From NCBI RefSeq assembly GCF_023101085.1, contig NZ_CP064703.1:1426001-1490000 (forward strand): a DNA stretch of 64,000 nt, given 5' to 3'. The position numbers and the translations under genes are program-made. This DNA is from Bradyrhizobium sp. 170 (GTDB lineage: Bacteria; Pseudomonadota; Alphaproteobacteria; Rhizobiales; Xanthobacteraceae). Positions 62,180 through 64,000 of the stretch are shown in pieces. Under the pieces are notes generated by a model that was given only the letters and a program-made list of their open reading frames with translations, did not search any database and was not told the DNA's origin. The number at the start of each line of letters is the position of its first letter. The first letter of the stretch is position 1.

Positions 62180-63352
62180 ATGGGCGACGCTGGTTCTTCC
62201 TCCCTCACGATTGCCGCGCAGCACATTTTTGACGGTGCCGATATGCGCGGGCCGGGGTCGGTCAGGATCTCGCAGGGGCGGATTGAAAGCATCACCTTCG
62301 GCGAGGCGGAGGCGCGCGACTCAATCCACCTTCCCGCAGACGCGATCCTTGCACCCGGATTCATCGACATCCAGGTGAACGGAGGCGGGGGCGTTCTTCT
62401 CAACGACGAGCCGACGGAGGTCGGCGTTCGACGCATCGTTGAGACGCACCGCAAGGAGGGGACCACGGGCTGCTTGCCGACCCTCATCACCGATCGCAGC
62501 GAGGTCATCGAGCGATTGGCTGCGGTCGCCCAGGATTGTCTGAAGATTCCCGGCGTTCTCGGCTTTCATCTGGAAGGACCAGCCCTCAACAGGTCTCGCA
62601 AGGGCATTCATCCGGAAGCCGAGATACGCGTGCCCGATCAGCGCGATCTCGCCGCGATCAAAAGTTTTGGGGGCCGCGGCCGCTCCATGGTGACCTTGGC
62701 GCCGGAATGCGTGCCCGCGTCCATGATCGATGAATTGATCGGCGCCGGATTGCGTATCGCGGCCGGCCACAGCGACGCCACCGCAGCCGAAATCGGGCAG
62801 GCGGTCGATCGCGGTGTCTCGGGGGTGACCCATCTGTTCAATGCCATGTCGCAGTTGAACGCCCGGGAGCCAGGCCTGGTGGGCGCCGCGCTGGGGGATG
62901 ACCGGCTGTTTGCAGGGATCATCTGCGACGGCATCCACGTTGACAGCGCCGGTTTGCGTGTTGCCTTCCGCTGCAAGGGACGCGATCGATTGATGCTGGT
63001 CACCGATGCCATGCCATTGGCGGGCACGAACGACCGGCAATTCATGCTGCAGGGAAGGCCGATCACGTTGCACGAAAATCGCCTGACCGGCCCCGATGGC
63101 ACACTCGCGGGCGCTCACCTCACCATGATCGAGGCGGTGCGCAACGCTGTTGCGCTGCTCGGAATCTCCCTTGTCGATGCCCTCATCATGGCCTCCCGGA
63201 CATCAGCGGCATTTCTGGGCCTTGAGTCCGAGCTTGGACGGATCGCGCCAGGATACCGCGCGGACCTTGTCGCCTTCAATCCGAACTTTGAAATCGTCGG
63301 CACGTGGATAGGCGGTGCCGGTTCGATGGGCGAGGCTTCTCATCGAGGTTAG
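62180..63352 (+). CDS. nagA: N-acetylglucosamine-6-phosphate deacetylase NagA
   Basis: This 390-residue metal-dependent amidohydrolase starts at MGDAGSSSLTIAAQHIF (ATG 62180); a GTG at 62153 would add nine residues. It shows LAPGFIDIQVNGGGGVLLND, GFHLEGPALNRSRKGIHP, AAGHSDATAAE and VTHLFNAMSQLNAREPG, the conserved NagA metal and substrate segments, and the late LVTDAMPLAGTND. It makes glucosamine-6-phosphate for the SIS deaminase. The stop codon directly abuts the start of the aspartokinase gene. Confidence 0.92.
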   Translation: MGDAGSSSLTIAAQHIFDGADMRGPGSVRISQGRIESITFGEAEARDSIHLPADAILAPGFIDIQVNGGGGVLLNDEPTEVGVRRIVETHRKEGTTGCLPTLITDRSEVIERLAAVAQDCLKIPGVLGFHLEGPALNRSRKGIHPEAEIRVPDQRDLAAIKSFGGRGRSMVTLAPECVPASMIDELIGAGLRIAAGHSDATAAEIGQAVDRGVSGVTHLFNAMSQLNAREPGLVGAALGDDRLFAGIICDGIHVDSAGLRVAFRCKGRDRLMLVTDAMPLAGTNDRQFMLQGRPITLHENRLTGPDGTLAGAHLTMIEAVRNAVALLGISLVDALIMASRTSAAFLGLESELGRIAPGYRADLVAFNPNFEIVGTWIGGAGSMGEASHRG

Positions 63353-64000
63353 ATGCGCAACCATCCCATCATCGTGCAAAAATATGGCGGTGTCTGTCTT
63401 GAAACACCGGCGAAAATTCGCGCGGTTGCGCGCAGTCTCGCCGCCCTGCATGGCCGTGGTCATCGTGTGGTGGCGATCGTCTCCGCCATGGGCAAGACCA
63501 CCGACCAATTGATCCAGATGGCTTATCAGGTAAGCCCGACACCCAATCGCCGTGAACTCGATATGCTGCTAACGACCGGTGAGCGCATCAGCATGTCCCT
63601 GATGAGCATGGCGCTTTCCGATCTCGGCGTGCCCGCGATCAGCTTCACCGGCAGCCAGGCCGGCGTGATGACCGACGACTCCCATTCCTCCGCGCGCATT
63701 CTGGATGTACGGCCCATTCGCGTGCGTGAGGAACTTGATCGTGGGCGCGTTGTGGTGCTGGCAGGATTTCAGGGCGTGAACCCGGTGACCAGGGAAATCA
63801 CCACGCTCGGCCGGGGCGGCAGCGACACCACGGCCGTTGCGATGGCCGCGGCGCTGAAGGCCGAACGCTGTGAAATCATCAAAGAGGTCGACGGAATTTG
63901 TTCGGCCGATCCGCGTATCGTGCCTGACGCAAAGCCCCTGCGGCGAGTGGACTTCGCATCCCTGTCCGAAATGTGCTTCTGGGGAGCAAAGGTCCTGCAT
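63353..64000 (+). CDS. Aspartate kinase paralogue (C-terminus beyond window edge)
   Basis: The frame is open from the ATG at 63353 to the window edge (216 residues), starting on the base after the nagA stop. Aspartokinase features: VQKYGGVCL in place of the usual KFGGTSV, then [36 protein letters not shown] and [20 protein letters not shown]. The catalytic Lys of the first motif and the GGSDTTA nucleotide loop are kept, but Thr-Ser of the first motif is replaced by Val-Cys. Position after nagA suggests a specialised second aspartokinase rather than the housekeeping lysine-pathway enzyme. The ACT domains are not visible. Confidence 0.8.
   Translation, partial: MRNHPIIVQKYGGVCLETPAKIRAVARSLAALHGRGHRVVAIVSAMGKTTDQLIQMAYQVSPTPNRRELDMLLTTGERISMSLMSMALSDLGVPAISFTGSQAGVMTDDSHSSARILDVRPIRVREELDRGRVVVLAGFQGVNPVTREITTLGRGGSDTTAVAMAAALKAERCEIIKEVDGICSADPRIVPDAKPLRRVDFASLSEMCFWGAKVLH

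Overview
The window is GC-rich alphaproteobacterial chromosome. Its gene content and protein style (a Liv-type ABC operon, a Tad pilus locus, and hypothetical families typical of rhizobial relatives) suggest Bradyrhizobium or a close relative. That placement comes from reading the sequence, not from a database search.

Layout. (1) Positions 1-9672 are all minus strand: a branched-chain-amino-acid-type ABC transport locus. In transcription order it holds a periplasmic binding protein, an AraC regulator, permeases LivH and LivM, ATPase LivG, a LivF ATPase fused to a Tm-1-like (UPF0261) domain, a PEP-hydrolase-type TIM barrel and the N-terminal part of a flotillin. (2) Positions 9940-12274 hold a tRNA-like 3' remnant, a secreted DUF2066 protein and a stand-alone sigma-54 activator. 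(3) Positions 12275-42831 are a 22-gene, about 30 kb minus-strand operon for an extracellular contractile injection system (eCIS): two sheaths, two tubes, a LysM protein, a spike split into gpD-like and gpV-like halves, gp25-, gpJ- and gpI-like baseplate proteins, a set of fibre-like proteins, a tape measure, an AAA+ ATPase and a DUF4157 putative effector. A near-perfect -24/-12 promoter precedes the first gene, and a sigma-54 activator lies at the far end. (4) Positions 42832-44373 are degraded: a short-chain dehydrogenase fragment and otherwise no convincing gene. (5) Positions 44374-57011 are a Tad/Flp pilus locus on the plus strand: two Flp pilins, CpaA, CpaB, CpaE, CpaF, TadB, TadC, a membrane methyltransferase, three TadE/TadG-like proteins, the secretin CpaC, a small lipoprotein and TadD. 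(6) Positions 57149-58877 hold two convergent membrane proteins of unknown role. (7) Positions 59150-64000 hold divergent amino-sugar genes: SIS deaminase, MurQ and NagK-like kinase leftward; NagA and an aspartokinase paralogue (cut by the window edge) rightward.

How the genes work together. The eCIS operon encodes a phage-tail-like syringe. Sheath and tube stack on a baseplate, the tape measure and terminator set its length, the fibres bind a target, and the last gene probably encodes the cargo. Tight coupling (ATGA or TGATG overlaps, or gaps of 25 bp or less) implies co-expression from the sigma-54 promoter. Three consecutive eCIS proteins share one N-terminal module, and one of them is split by an apparent frameshift from a collagen-like partner. 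In the first locus, the LivF-UPF0261 fusion next to the TIM-barrel gene recreates the two halves of the plant Tm-1 protein inside a transport operon.
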